A DNA stretch of 48,567 nucleotides from JBJXGE01 sp046154185 (GCA_046154185.1 JBJXGE010000047.1:1-48567), one strand, 5' to 3'; shown: positions 8,357 through 16,748, numbered from the stretch's first letter. Notes: generated by a model from the letters alone, not told the origin. Numbers and translations: made by a program.

Positions 8357-9136
8357 TCAAGAAACCCGTCGCCCACGGCGCACGACGACCGGCGATCCAT
8401 CGGCGACAAACGCCGAGGTCGGTCGCGCGGACAGACAATCGGCAAAGCGTCGACCATAGACGCGCGCCACATCACAGTCAAAGCGTGCGCCACTCGCCGG
8501 CCAGACGCGCCACGGGGGATGCTCCACTTGATATTCGAGCGCACCACCGTCGCGCTGCGCCGTGTAGCCCCAATAATGTTCGGCGATGAATTCCTCCTCG
8601 GACCCCGCCGCCAGGGCGCGCAACTCGCCGGTCGTTTCGACGCGCAGCTCGTGCCAGCGACCGGCTTCGCGCCAACCGTACTCGACCCCGTTCGCGATAC
8701 TGTCGTTCGGATTGAGCCCTTGCGCCGCCAGATCGACGCGCTGCCGCATGCGCCGCGTCACGTAGCTCTCGTTGTATACGACCCGCGCGACCGTCGCGAC
8801 CGCCCAGCGCGGCACGATCTCTTTGATGAAAACCACGCCGCGGCGCCAGCCTTCCTGCGCGCGCCGCCGCACGTAAAACCGCAGATTGATTTCAACGAAG
8901 TTCTGATGGAATGGAATCGCGATGCCGAAAAGCCGCGTCCGCAAGAATTGGAAACCAACAACGCTTACGAACGTGCGCCCCTGCCAGCGATCGAGCTCCG
9001 TGCCGCGCGGTGCGCGCGACTCGAGCAGCGCGCCGTCGATTTCGTAGTTGAGCATCGCGAGGTGGCGCCACTCGGCAGTTAGAAATTTCCGCGCGGGTTC
9101 GAGCGCCCGATCATCGGTTTTCGCGGCCGTCGTCAC
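8357..9136 (-). CDS. DUF2071 (YqjF-like) protein
   Basis: 259 residues from a GTG at 9136 whose GTGA overlaps the stop of the SIS gene, a coupling arrangement; the frame stays open to 9253 but that would run through the SIS gene's end. The sequence FLTAEWRHLAMLNYEI, RGTELDRWQGRTFVSVVGFQF and IPFHQNFVEINLRFYV is characteristic of the DUF2071/YqjF family, a cytoplasmic beta-barrel-like fold with no established biochemical role. No transmembrane segment. It is the downstream gene of a two-gene unit with the SIS protein. Confidence 0.85.
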   Translation of the reverse strand: MTTAAKTDDRALEPARKFLTAEWRHLAMLNYEIDGALLESRAPRGTELDRWQGRTFVSVVGFQFLRTRLFGIAIPFHQNFVEINLRFYVRRRAQEGWRRGVVFIKEIVPRWAVATVARVVYNESYVTRRMRQRVDLAAQGLNPNDSIANGVEYGWREAGRWHELRVETTGELRALAAGSEEEFIAEHYWGYTAQRDGGALEYQVEHPPWRVWPASGARFDCDVARVYGRRFADCLSARPTSAFVADGSPVVVRRGRRVS

Positions 9137-10170
9137 CAACTGCGCGTCACTTTCTCGAGCCCGCGCGGCTGGTCGGGATCGAGCCCTTTCGCGCGCGCCA
9201 AGTAATACGTGAAAAGCTGCGCCGGCACGATGCTCACAATTGGACTCAACCACTCGGGGAGTGCGACCGGCAGCGGAATCTGCGTGTGGCCGAGTGCAAG
9301 CGCGGCGTCGTCATTCGAGACGACGACGAGCTCCGCGAATTGCTCATCCCGCAGCCTCGTCAATAGGTCGACGAGTTCGCGGCGCACGGCGCCATCCGGC
9401 ACGACCGCAAAAATCGGGAAGCCGCGCGCGACCACGGCGATCGGCCCATGCAGAAAGTCCGCCGCCGAATACGCCGCCGCGAGCACGTAGCAAAGTTCCT
9501 TGAGTTTCAGCGACCATTCGTACGCCGATGCGAAATTGAAGCCGCGGCCGAGCACGACGCATTGCTCGATCGCGCGGTACCGCTCGGCGGCCTGCGCAAG
9601 CAGCGGCTCGAGCGCGATGGTCTGCTCGACGAATCCCGGCACTTGATTGAGCTCGCGCTCTCGCGTCGCTGCCCCTTCGAACGCGACGGACAACATTGCG
9701 ACCGCGAACAACTGCGCGGTGTAGGTCTTGCTTGCCGCGACGGCGAGTTCGGCACCGACACCGAGTTCGATGACGTGCTGCGCCGCGTGCGCGAGCGGCG
9801 ATCCCGCGTCGTTGACGATCGCCACCGTGACCGCGCCTTGCGCGCGGCACTGCGTCATCACATGCACTAGGTCCGGCGATTGCCCCGACTGCGAGATTCC
9901 CACGACCAACGCACGCGCGACGCGCGGTGGCCGCTGGTAATGCGTGAAGAGCGACGGTGCCGCGAGCGCGACTGGCAAACCGTTGTGCGCCCCCCACAGA
10001 TACTTGGCGTAGAGGCCGGCGTTGTCGGAGCTGCCGCGCGCCACGAGAAAGACAAAATCGAAAGTTGCCCGGCGTAGCTCGCTCGCAATTCGCCGCACTT
10101 GCGGCAGAGTGCGCTCAAGCTGTTCGGCGAGCACGTGCGGTTGCGACAAGATCTCGGCGCGTAGAGCCAT
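9133..10170 (-). CDS. Double SIS-domain sugar-phosphate isomerase/deaminase-like protein (GlmS C-half / NagB-II type)
   Basis: 345 residues with two SIS domains (~25-160 and ~190-330) and no glutaminase domain. Family motifs are ARGSSDNAG (~43-51) and ISQSGQSPD (~92-100, sugar-phosphate binding), and the C-terminal GLDPDQPRGLEKVT typical of GlmS-like isomerases. Stand-alone proteins of this type include NagB-II/AgaS glucosamine-6-phosphate deaminases, so amino-sugar breakdown or recycling is the likely role. Start: MALRAEILSQP at 10170 fits the family N-terminus; the frame extends to 10206, and neither choice has a clear ribosome site. It is divergent from the SEC-C gene. Confidence 0.85.
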   Translation of the reverse strand: MALRAEILSQPHVLAEQLERTLPQVRRIASELRRATFDFVFLVARGSSDNAGLYAKYLWGAHNGLPVALAAPSLFTHYQRPPRVARALVVGISQSGQSPDLVHVMTQCRAQGAVTVAIVNDAGSPLAHAAQHVIELGVGAELAVAASKTYTAQLFAVAMLSVAFEGAATRERELNQVPGFVEQTIALEPLLAQAAERYRAIEQCVVLGRGFNFASAYEWSLKLKELCYVLAAAYSAADFLHGPIAVVARGFPIFAVVPDGAVRRELVDLLTRLRDEQFAELVVVSNDDAALALGHTQIPLPVALPEWLSPIVSIVPAQLFTYYLARAKGLDPDQPRGLEKVTRSW

Positions 10171-10289
10171 GCGAGGCAGGTTACCGCGACTCGGAATTGC
10201 TGTCACGCCGTGCTCAGCATCGGCGCGCGTCCCGTCGCTGCGGACGCTCGCATCGCGATCGCCGCCCTACTTCGGATATAACGCGCCGC

Positions 10290-10823
10290 ATGGGACACGA
10301 CGAACCGGCATCTCCGAACAGCGGCACGCACGAACGCATTGATGCTTCGCCCTTTCTGGCCTCGACGCACTCAACCGAGCTCGTCGAAGTCGCCTCCGCA
10401 GATCAACGCGTGATCGTCGAGCGCTTTCTTTCCGCGTCGTATGACGTGCTCGGCAAGGCGCCTCGCTTCTTGGATGGCCAAGATCTGCACCACATCATCG
10501 GACACATTTTGCCGACGCGCTTCAGCCGCCGCGATCGCCTCGCCGATGCGGCGCTGCCGGTGTTGCGCGCGTATCTCACCTACCTCGATGAAACAGAAGT
10601 GGTCACGGAGTCGTTCGAACAACGGCAATCGTTAGAGAGTACTTGGCCGGAATTTATCACGACGGTGGCGACCGGCGAGAATCCCCACCACGGTCATCAC
10701 CATCACCAACACGCGCCGACAAAGCCCATCACGAATCGCGCGGAGAAGGTCGGTCGCAACGATCCGTGTCCATGCGGAAGCGGTCGCAAATTCAAGCAGT
10801 GCTGTGCGAAGCTCGGTTTTTGA
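10290..10823 (+). CDS. SEC-C motif protein with His-rich linker
   Basis: 177 residues, cytoplasmic. The C-terminus (~158-175) is a SEC-C zinc motif, GRNDPCPCGSGRKFKQCC, the same Zn-binding tail that lets SecA contact SecB or the ribosome. Before it lies a run of histidines (HHGHHHHQH, ~138-146) which may add metal binding. The N-terminal ~130 residues are an uncharacterised helical domain. SEC-C refers to SecA C-terminus, not selenocysteine. An AT-rich TATAAC ends 8 nt before the ATG, so the transcript may be leaderless, although no good -35 is present. The 3' end overlaps the convergent rsmG gene by 32 bp. Confidence 0.75.
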   Translation: MGHDEPASPNSGTHERIDASPFLASTHSTELVEVASADQRVIVERFLSASYDVLGKAPRFLDGQDLHHIIGHILPTRFSRRDRLADAALPVLRAYLTYLDETEVVTESFEQRQSLESTWPEFITTVATGENPHHGHHHHQHAPTKPITNRAEKVGRNDPCPCGSGRKFKQCCAKLGF

Positions 10824-11502
10824 TTTTCTCGGCGCGGCCGATCACGACTAAGAATCTCTCTGCCGGTTGATCCGGCAACACATAGGTCACACGCTCGACG
10901 ACCTCGAGCCGAAGTCGTTGGAGCAGCGGCGCCGCCTCGCGCAATTCGTCGTCGAGCGCGTCGCCTTTCCAAAAAACGAAACTCTGCAGAGCCCCGCCTT
11001 CGGTCCATTCTAGAAGCTGCGCGATTGGCGCCACGGCGCGCGCGACGACGCAATCATAGTTGGCGCGACTCGACTCGAGGTGCGTTTCGCACCGACCCCA
11101 GACGCACTCGACACGCGCGGCGAGCCCGAGTTCGCGTACGATCTCCTCGAGAAACTGCACTTTCTTGCGCGTCGCATCGAGCAGCGTGACCCGCAACTCG
11201 GGTCGCGCGATCGCAAGCGCCAAGCCCGGCCACCCGGCGCCGGTGCCAAGGTCCAGTATGCGCGCCGCGCCGGGGTGGCGGCGCGCGATGATCGGGAGCG
11301 CCGCCAAGGAATCGAGCACGTGTCGCACCGCCATCGCGCGCGGTTCGACGATGCGGGTGAGATTCATGGTTTGATTGCGCGCGGCCACGAGCCAAGCGTG
11401 ACGCGCGTGAGCGGCCGCCTCCGACGGTGACACCTCAGCGCTGAGCGCCGCGCAGAATTGCTGCTCGAACTCGGCTTGCGAGAGTTCGCTCGCACTAGTC
11501 AA
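10792..11502 (-). CDS. rsmG: 16S rRNA (guanine-N7)-methyltransferase RsmG (GidB)
   Basis: 236 residues, about the usual RsmG length. It carries the SAM-binding motif ILDLGTGAGWPGL (~82-94), the acidic strand VTLLDATRKKVQFLEE and VVARAVAPIAQLLEW typical of RsmG, which methylates N7 of G527 in 16S rRNA. The start is a TTG at 11502 whose TTGA overlaps the stop of the peroxidase gene, so translation is probably coupled; no better in-frame start exists nearby. It is unusual that rsmG is not next to mnmG or parAB here. The 3' end overlaps the convergent SEC-C gene. Confidence 0.93.
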   Translation of the reverse strand: MTSASELSQAEFEQQFCAALSAEVSPSEAAAHARHAWLVAARNQTMNLTRIVEPRAMAVRHVLDSLAALPIIARRHPGAARILDLGTGAGWPGLALAIARPELRVTLLDATRKKVQFLEEIVRELGLAARVECVWGRCETHLESSRANYDCVVARAVAPIAQLLEWTEGGALQSFVFWKGDALDDELREAAPLLQRLRLEVVERVTYVLPDQPAERFLVVIGRAEKIKNRASHSTA

Positions 11503-12590
11503 AGTTCACGTGTCTCTTGCGCTTTACTCGGTTGACGGGTCAACGCCCGCAGAAATGCGACCAGATCACGAACCTCGGTATCGCTCAACTCGATGGGCGC
11601 CAGACGTGCGTCGAGATGCGCGTTGGCGTTTCCGCCGCGACGATAAAACTCAACGACCGCTTCGAGCGTCGCGAGGCTGCCATCGTGCATATAAGGCGGC
11701 GTGAGCACGAGCGCGCGCAAGGTCGGCGTCTTGAAGGCGCCGCGGTCCTTCTCGTCGCCAGTGATGGCGGCCCGACCCGCCTCCGCAGATCCGTCGACGA
11801 CGCCGACGCCAGTGTTGTGAAACGACTCGTCACTGAAATTTGGGCCGGCATGGCAGACCCAACATTTGCCTTTGCTCTCGTAGATCCACAATCCACCGCG
11901 TTCCTCGGTCGTCAACGCCGCCGCGTCGCCCGCATAAAACCGATCGACCGCCGTGTCACCAAAACGCAGGCGTCGAACAAAGGCAGCGAGCGCCGCAGCG
12001 AGCGAAGCGCTCGTCGCCGGGGCCGCGAACACGCGCGCGAAATCGGCACGATAGCTCGCGTCTTCGTTGAGTCGCGCGAGCGCCGCAGCGATCGGCAACC
12101 CCATTTCGTTCCGTTGTTCGATCGGTAGCAACACTTGCTCTTCAAGTGTCCGCGCCCGCCCATCCCAAAGCTGGTAGTTACCGAATTCGCGATTGAAGAG
12201 CGTGGGCGAATGGCGATCGGCGACGAGACCACCGACGCCACGCGGAAAACGCGAAGGCGACGAAAAGCCGTGCTCGGGCTCATGGCACGAGGCGCACGCG
12301 ACCGTGCGATCCGCGGAGATCAATGGATCGAAGAACAACCGCCGGCCGAGTCCAAATAGCTCGCGCTCCCGCGCGTCCGTCGGCACCGGGGGCACCGGCG
12401 AAGCCGGTGCGCCGGGCGTCGCGGGAGTCTCGATGCGATCGAGTCCCTTTGGAACCAGTCCGAGCGGCGTCGGCAAATCAAAAAAGTCTCTTGGCAACGT
12501 ATCGCGCGGGAGCGGCGGCGGATTGGTGTCGCCGGCGATGAGCAGCAACGCGCTGAAACCCAGGAGCGCGACTCTCGGTACAAGACTCAC
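11499..12590 (-). CDS. Di-heme cytochrome c peroxidase (MauG/CcpA family)
   Basis: 363 residues with an N-terminal signal peptide (~1-20) and a Pro-rich linker, so periplasmic. Two standard c-type heme sites are visible, CASCH (99-103) and CWVCH (243-247), in the family contexts LFFDPLISADRTVACASCH and GKCWVCHAGPNFSD; FKTPTLRAL and PPYMHDGSLATLEAVVEFY are also typical. The family reduces hydrogen peroxide or performs MauG-like oxidations with electrons from small cytochromes. GTG start. The gene lies 52 bp after the HNH gene and overlaps rsmG, an odd mix for an operon. Confidence 0.9.
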   Translation of the reverse strand: MSLVPRVALLGFSALLLIAGDTNPPPLPRDTLPRDFFDLPTPLGLVPKGLDRIETPATPGAPASPVPPVPTDARERELFGLGRRLFFDPLISADRTVACASCHEPEHGFSSPSRFPRGVGGLVADRHSPTLFNREFGNYQLWDGRARTLEEQVLLPIEQRNEMGLPIAAALARLNEDASYRADFARVFAAPATSASLAAALAAFVRRLRFGDTAVDRFYAGDAAALTTEERGGLWIYESKGKCWVCHAGPNFSDESFHNTGVGVVDGSAEAGRAAITGDEKDRGAFKTPTLRALVLTPPYMHDGSLATLEAVVEFYRRGGNANAHLDARLAPIELSDTEVRDLVAFLRALTRQPSKAQETREL

Positions 12591-12642
12591 GGCGCGCCGC
12601 CCATCTTCGTAGACGTACGGACCAGAACAAACGCGTCTGGGA

Positions 12643-13245
12643 TTAGGCTTCGAGCTCTTGACCCCAATAGAGTTCGCTCATGAAAGCCTCCCAAGACGCA
12701 GGGATGCCGCCCATCGGGTAGCGCACGCGCACTTCCTCCCAATGCGGACGCCGCGGCTGGCGAATCATCGTCATGCGCGCCTCGAGTGGCGTGCGATTCG
12801 CTTTGCGCCCATTGCAGCCATGACACGCTACCACGACATTGAGCCACGTCGTTTTGCCGCCGCGACTTCTCGGCAGGACGTGGTCGAGCGTCAGCTCCTG
12901 CGTGCGCAGTCGTCGCCCGCAATACTGACACGAATATTGATCGCGCTCGAAGACGTTGCGCCGGCAAAACTTTACCTGCCGGCGATCCATGCCGTTGTAG
13001 TCGCGCAGCACGATGATTTCGGGAATCGGCATCTGCCAGTTGTAGGCGCGCAGCAACCGCACGTGCTCGCGGGCGAACTCAGCAGCACCACGCCACGACT
13101 CGAAATCGAAAGTCGCATAAGAGCGCGGATCGACGATCTGCGCCACATCTTGGTACACGAGCACGAAGGCATCTCGTACCGTGGTGACGCGAATCGGCCG
13201 CCACGATTTGTTGAGCACCAGGACTTTTTCTTCGAGGACCGTCAT
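12643..13245 (-). CDS. HNH endonuclease family protein
   Basis: 200 residues. The HNH core is complete: CQYCGRR (~106-112), LTLDHVLPRSRGGKTTWLN (~118-136) and CHGCNGRKANRTPLEA (~141-156), so a Zn ribbon with beta-beta-alpha metal site. The N-terminal half (VLVLNKSWRPIRVTTVRDAFVLVYQDVAQ) is characteristic of the stand-alone bacterial HNH family often encoded near housekeeping genes; its function is not established and there is no restriction methylase nearby. ATG start with GGGAAG just upstream. First gene of a unit running into the peroxidase and rsmG genes. Confidence 0.88.
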   Translation of the reverse strand: MTVLEEKVLVLNKSWRPIRVTTVRDAFVLVYQDVAQIVDPRSYATFDFESWRGAAEFAREHVRLLRAYNWQMPIPEIIVLRDYNGMDRRQVKFCRRNVFERDQYSCQYCGRRLRTQELTLDHVLPRSRGGKTTWLNVVVACHGCNGRKANRTPLEARMTMIRQPRRPHWEEVRVRYPMGGIPASWEAFMSELYWGQELEA

Positions 13246-13320
13246 CTTCCCAACATCTGGAATTCAACAGCAGGCCGTCAGTCAGTCCGATCGAGGCGTG
13301 TGTTGTTACCTACTCTATCG

Positions 13321-13601
13321 TCAAAACACCGTACCGAGCCGAAGCTCCGTGCGCGTAGCAACGGCGGCAAACTGCGAACGCCACGATGCCGCAAGGATCG
13401 TGTTACTGAGTCGTTCGGCGCTGAATGAGTAGACCAATCGACTTGCGCGGGTCCGGCGGGAAGACATCTCAATAAGAAGCCATCCACACGTACACCAACT
13501 CGACGCGCCTCCGTACAGCGATTCCGCCGCGACCATTCCACACCAAGCAAGCCTTTGGCGTTTTGAATGTCTAGACCTAAGACAAGCTCGATTCTAAGCA
13601 A
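13321..13601 (-). pseudogene. Possible frameshifted remnant of a beta-barrel-like protein
   Basis: Two minus-strand frames in succession give beta-strand-like sequence: first RIELVLGLDIQNAKGLLGVEW and RRVGVRVDGFLL (13480-13596), then after a shift RLVYSFSAERLSNTIL and TELRLGTVF followed by a stop at 13321-13323. A terminal phenylalanine and alternating hydrophobic residues are seen at the C-terminus of outer-membrane barrels. There is no start codon with a ribosome site and no family recognised, so this may be chance. Confidence 0.2.
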
Positions 13602-13639
13602 AGGGCTCGCGTACCTCCGTTACGAGCCACTCCTCTCCT

Positions 13640-13717
13640 CGAGCCAGCGGCGAGCTCGTTGGGGTGAAGCGGTCGTGGCGGAGCCGCGACCGCGAGGGGT
13701 GTTGGAGCAACACCCCT
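13640..13717. repeat. Tandem hairpins, likely dispersed intergenic repeat
   Basis: Three hairpins lie side by side: CGAGC/GCTCG around 13640-13658, GGTCGTGGC/GCCGCGACC (13671-13691, one wobble, GGA loop), and a perfect 10-bp AGGGGTGTTG/CAACACCCCT (13695-13717, GAG loop). Read on the minus strand, the sequence encodes TPTSSPLARGEEW, wording of the kind often produced by repeated non-coding elements in planctomycete-like genomes. No U-run follows the hairpins, so a terminator is less likely. Only one copy is present here; the repeat nature is inference. Confidence 0.4.
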
Positions 13718-13802
13718 AGTCTAGTTGTCGCGACGACGAGACCAGCCCGTACACTCATTTCCTCGGCGAATGACGAGTAAGTTACCGTGCTGAGGGCGCG
13801 CG

Positions 13803-14597
13803 TCAATGAGAAAGTCCGCGGTTGGTGCGCTCACGTCCCATCAAATCGACGCCGCCTTGCTTCAGCTGATAGAGCGCGCGCAAACCCGCCGGCACTTCGA
13901 GTCCACACGATCGCATGCGCGCGACATCAGCGAGCAACTCGAGTGGTGCGCCGCTCGCGCGTATGCTGCCGTCGCCGAGTACGACGACGCGATCGGCCAC
14001 TTCACACAACAATTCGAAGTCGTGCGTCGCGATGATTTTGCTTTCCGGTAGCTTCTTCAGCAGGCTGATGAGTTCCGCGCGCGCGCGCGAATCGAGATCA
14101 CTCGACGGCTCATCGAGCAGATAGAGTTCTGGCTGCATCGAGAGCACCGCGGCGAGCGCAACCTTGCGTTTCTCGCCGCCCGACAAGTGATGCGGAACAC
14201 GCTCCTCGAAACCCTCGAGCCCGACGGCGTGCAACGCGCGGCGGACGCGCTCCGGCACCTCCTCCATCGGCACTCCCAAATTGAGGGGGCCAAACGCGAC
14301 GTCGTCGCTCACCGAAGTCGAGAACAGTTGCTCTTCCACGCGCTGGAATACCACGCCCACGCGGCCGCGCAGCGCCACGTCGCCCGCTTCGCGGCCGAGC
14401 ACTTGCACACTGCCGGAATGTGGCCGCAGTAGACCGGCGAGCAGCAAGAACAACGTGGTCTTGCCCGCGCCAATCGGACCAACCAGACCGAGCGTCTCCC
14501 CATCCGCGAGCGCGAGCGAAAGCTCACGCAGCACTTCGCGCGGATCCGGGTAACTGAAGGTCACGGACTGGAGATCAACGACAGTCTTCGCCACCAC
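13803..14597 (-). CDS. nikO: Nickel ECF transporter ATPase NikO (CbiO-like)
   Basis: 264 residues of an energy-coupling-factor ABC ATPase: Walker A GPIGAGKTT (~40-48), Q-loop VVFQRVEEQLFS, signature LSGGEKRK (~139-146), Walker B LYLLDEPSSDLD (~159-170) and switch His in ATHDFE. The FQ..E.QLF pattern is typical of CbiO/NikO. It is the last gene of the nikKMLQO unit and its GTG start lies inside the 3' end of nikQ (37-bp overlap). It powers uptake of Ni2+ (or Co2+) with NikQ and NikM. Confidence 0.92.
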   Translation of the reverse strand: MVAKTVVDLQSVTFSYPDPREVLRELSLALADGETLGLVGPIGAGKTTLFLLLAGLLRPHSGSVQVLGREAGDVALRGRVGVVFQRVEEQLFSTSVSDDVAFGPLNLGVPMEEVPERVRRALHAVGLEGFEERVPHHLSGGEKRKVALAAVLSMQPELYLLDEPSSDLDSRARAELISLLKKLPESKIIATHDFELLCEVADRVVVLGDGSIRASGAPLELLADVARMRSCGLEVPAGLRALYQLKQGGVDLMGRERTNRGLSH

Positions 14598-15304
14598 ACC
14601 ATGTCTCCGTACAAAAGCGCCGCGGCGGCGAGTAGGGTCGCCACGCCAAACAACACATCGATGCTGCGCAGGCTAAAGCTGCGGCGCGGGACAAACTGAC
14701 CGCGAAAGCCGCGCACCTGCATTGCGTGATGGATGCGCTCGGTTTTTTCGAAACTGCGCACTAGCAAGTTACCGACCTGTGCCGCAGCCATTCGTAACGG
14801 TCGCACGCCGCGGCCGGCCACATAGCCACGCGCTGCGAGCGCGAGTTCCAGGCTGCGCAGATCATCGAGAAACAGAAACAAGTAACGGTAAGTGAACAAG
14901 AACACCGTCAGTAGCCGCCCCGGTACGTGCAAGGATCGCAGCGCGGCCAGGGTGTCGGCGAATCGCGCCGTACTGACAAGCGGCAGCGTCAAAACCATGA
15001 TCGCGACCCCCCGCAGCAAGATCGCGACGCCGATCCACGCCGATTGCGCTTGCCAAGCGAGCACCACCGCCAGCGGCGCCAGCACGCACACAACCCATCG
15101 CGCGCGCATCCACGCGGCGCCGAAAGGCAGACGGGCGAGCGCGCAGTAATAGAGCGCGATACCCAGCGCCGCCCCGGCCGCTTCGACCGAGCGCGTCGAG
15201 GCGAAGGCGATGCCGAGCGCCGACAGCGTTACCAACTTTACGCGCACGTCCCAGCGGTGGATCAGGCTGTCGTCGTCGGCGAACTCGTCGATGTGGATGT
15301 GCAT
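14561..15304 (-). CDS. nikQ: Nickel ECF transporter transmembrane T component NikQ (CbiQ-like)
   Basis: 247 residues from the ATG at 15304 (MHIHIDEFADDDS). The protein has about five membrane segments and the EcfT hallmark cytoplasmic motif AARGYVAG and QVRGFRG (two Ala-Arg-Gly-like boxes at ~155 and ~205) that dock on the ATPase. SLIHRWDVRVKL near the N-terminus is typical of CbiQ/NikQ. It overlaps nikO downstream and follows nikL after a 185-bp gap, long for this operon and containing an inverted-repeat-bounded segment. Confidence 0.9.
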   Translation of the reverse strand: MHIHIDEFADDDSLIHRWDVRVKLVTLSALGIAFASTRSVEAAGAALGIALYYCALARLPFGAAWMRARWVVCVLAPLAVVLAWQAQSAWIGVAILLRGVAIMVLTLPLVSTARFADTLAALRSLHVPGRLLTVFLFTYRYLFLFLDDLRSLELALAARGYVAGRGVRPLRMAAAQVGNLLVRSFEKTERIHHAMQVRGFRGQFVPRRSFSLRSIDVLFGVATLLAAAALLYGDMVWWRRLSLISSP

Positions 15305-15319
15305 GCGCGCCCTCGGCGT

Positions 15320-15483
15320 GTCAGGAAACCTTGACCGTCTTTGTCCGAGCAGCCTCGGGTCTTGTCCGCTCCTCCGTCGCGCAATCCTCAACGACCAGGC
15401 AAGGTCGCCTCCGGTTTCGCTCGGTCGCTCGCGACCAAGCTTAACCCAAGTGCCTCGAACCTAGTGGGCCGAGGTTTCCTGAC
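15320..15483. repeat. 164-bp segment bounded by 12-bp perfect inverted repeats
   Basis: GTCAGGAAACCT (15320-15331) and AGGTTTCCTGAC (15472-15483) are exact inverted copies flanking ~140 bp that fit no gene. The element sits between nikL and nikQ in an otherwise tight operon. It might be a small non-autonomous mobile element, a dispersed repeat or a long intra-operon hairpin. No target-site duplication is obvious and no second copy is in the window. Confidence 0.4.
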
Positions 15484-15489
15484 CCGGCA

Positions 15490-16062
15490 CTAGCGATTCT
15501 GGTTCGCGTCTTGGGGTGTCGGCAGTTGTGCTCGCAGTCGATCGAGTTCGCCGCGCAATCGCCAACACAAAAAGAAACTCGCGAGCGCGAGAATGAGCGC
15601 GACGCCCGCGAACGCTTCGGCGATTGGCCAGCGCGGCGACCGCGGCACGAGCGCGCCCGAATCGGCGCCGTCCGCGAACTTGCGCCGCGCCACAAGCAGC
15701 TCGTCGGCGGTCACCGACAAAGTCGCGCGATGCTCAACATGCTCCGCAGTGATGCGCAACGCTCGCGGCTCCGCGAGCGTGAAACAGAAGCGACCGCTCG
15801 CGTCCGTCGCGCCGCTCGCCAAAAGCTCATCGGAGACCCCGTACACGGCGACCTGCGCATCGCGCGCCTGACTTCCGTCGATCGGAAAATACGCCTCGAC
15901 GCAATAACGGTCCGGGAAAACTTTGAGCTCGATTTCGAAACCATGGGCGTCGAGTCGTGACGCGGCCACGAACAAGATTCCGGCGGTTAGCACTACGGAA
16001 CAGCCGAACGTCGAACTCGAACGGCGCGGGTCATGAACATTCGAGCGAAGTGACGACAACAT
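15490..16062 (-). CDS. nikL: Nickel transporter accessory component NikL (CbiL-like)
   Basis: 190 residues from the ATG at 16062. Signal peptide (~15-35, ending in LDAHG), an extracytoplasmic beta-sandwich (carboxypeptidase-regulatory-like: DAQVAVYGVSDELLASGATDASGRFCFTL) and one C-terminal membrane segment (~155-178). This is the layout of NikL, which replaces NikN in some nickel ECF importers and assists the NikM substrate channel. The frame extends upstream to 16341 but that part overlaps nikM and is not coding-like. Located 41 bp after nikM. Confidence 0.8.
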   Translation of the reverse strand: MLSSLRSNVHDPRRSSSTFGCSVVLTAGILFVAASRLDAHGFEIELKVFPDRYCVEAYFPIDGSQARDAQVAVYGVSDELLASGATDASGRFCFTLAEPRALRITAEHVEHRATLSVTADELLVARRKFADGADSGALVPRSPRWPIAEAFAGVALILALASFFLCWRLRGELDRLRAQLPTPQDANQNR

Positions 16063-16103
16063 GCGCGGAGTGTATCCGGCGCGCGACCTCGGCGTCAGCA
16101 ATC

Positions 16104-16748
16104 TCACCCCGCCGCTGGACGCGGCGAGCTGGGTATGCGCGGACCCAAGAGCTCTGGTTTGACATGCGTCATAAATCGCACCACGGATAAGGTCACGAAC
16201 GCCTCGATGAGCAGGATCGGCACGTGCGCCGCGAACACGGCGATGGCCACGGGCTTGAGCGCTGCGCCGGACCACAAGAGCCCGCCGGCGACGACGAGGC
16301 CGGACAGCAGCACCGTGCCGCCACCCACGAGCGCCGCGCAAATGTCGCGACGCAGCGCCGCCCAGCCCTTCGCTCCGGGCGCCGCGATGCTGCGAAACAA
16401 GGTGCCGGCTGCGAGCGCCGGCAAGCCCAACGAGCAGGCGTTGAAACCGAGCGCCGTTACGGTGCCGTGACCAAAAAGCAGCGTCTGAAAAACGAGTCCG
16501 ACCACAATGGCGACAAATGCGCCCCGAACGAGCAACACACCGACGAGTCCATTGAGCAGTAAATGCACGGAGATTCCGCCGGTTGGCACGTGAATAAGAC
16601 TCACGACGAAGAACGCGGCCGCCACGACGGCGACCCGCGGAACCTCGGCATCCGAAAGACGTCGCAAGGAAACCGCCAAGCCGAGGGCGGCGACGGCGAA
16701 TCCGCCGACCACGAGTTCGGGGCGCAGCACTTCACCCGCGACGTGCAC
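16104..16748 (-). CDS. nikM: Nickel ECF transporter substrate-binding membrane component NikM (CbiM-like)
   Basis: 214 residues with about six or seven membrane helices. The GTG at 16748 gives MHVAGEVLRPEL; the second-position histidine is the key, because in NikM/CbiM the N-terminal amine, Met1-His2 backbone and His side chains build the metal site, so any longer start would destroy it. The conserved HVPTGGISVHLLLNGL (His53, His62) supplies further ligands. The start lies 2 bp after the nikK stop, showing tight coupling. It defines the substrate as Ni2+ or Co2+; nickel is favoured by the nikK and nikL neighbours and the lack of cobalamin genes. Confidence 0.9.
   Translation of the reverse strand: MHVAGEVLRPELVVGGFAVAALGLAVSLRRLSDAEVPRVAVVAAAFFVVSLIHVPTGGISVHLLLNGLVGVLLVRGAFVAIVVGLVFQTLLFGHGTVTALGFNACSLGLPALAAGTLFRSIAAPGAKGWAALRRDICAALVGGGTVLLSGLVVAGGLLWSGAALKPVAIAVFAAHVPILLIEAFVTLSVVRFMTHVKPELLGPRIPSSPRPAAG

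Larger units (their letters stand above)
13246..13802. other. Non-coding stretch between HNH and nikO genes
   Basis: No convincing complete gene. The part 13321-13601 may be a decayed coding remnant on the minus strand and 13640-13717 holds tandem hairpins; both are listed separately. The remainder shows no promoter or terminator that I can support. Confidence 0.5.

Noticed and set aside
10760..10823. SEC-C motif read as a selenocysteine clue
   Set aside because: SEC-C is the SecA C-terminal zinc motif and has nothing to do with selenocysteine.
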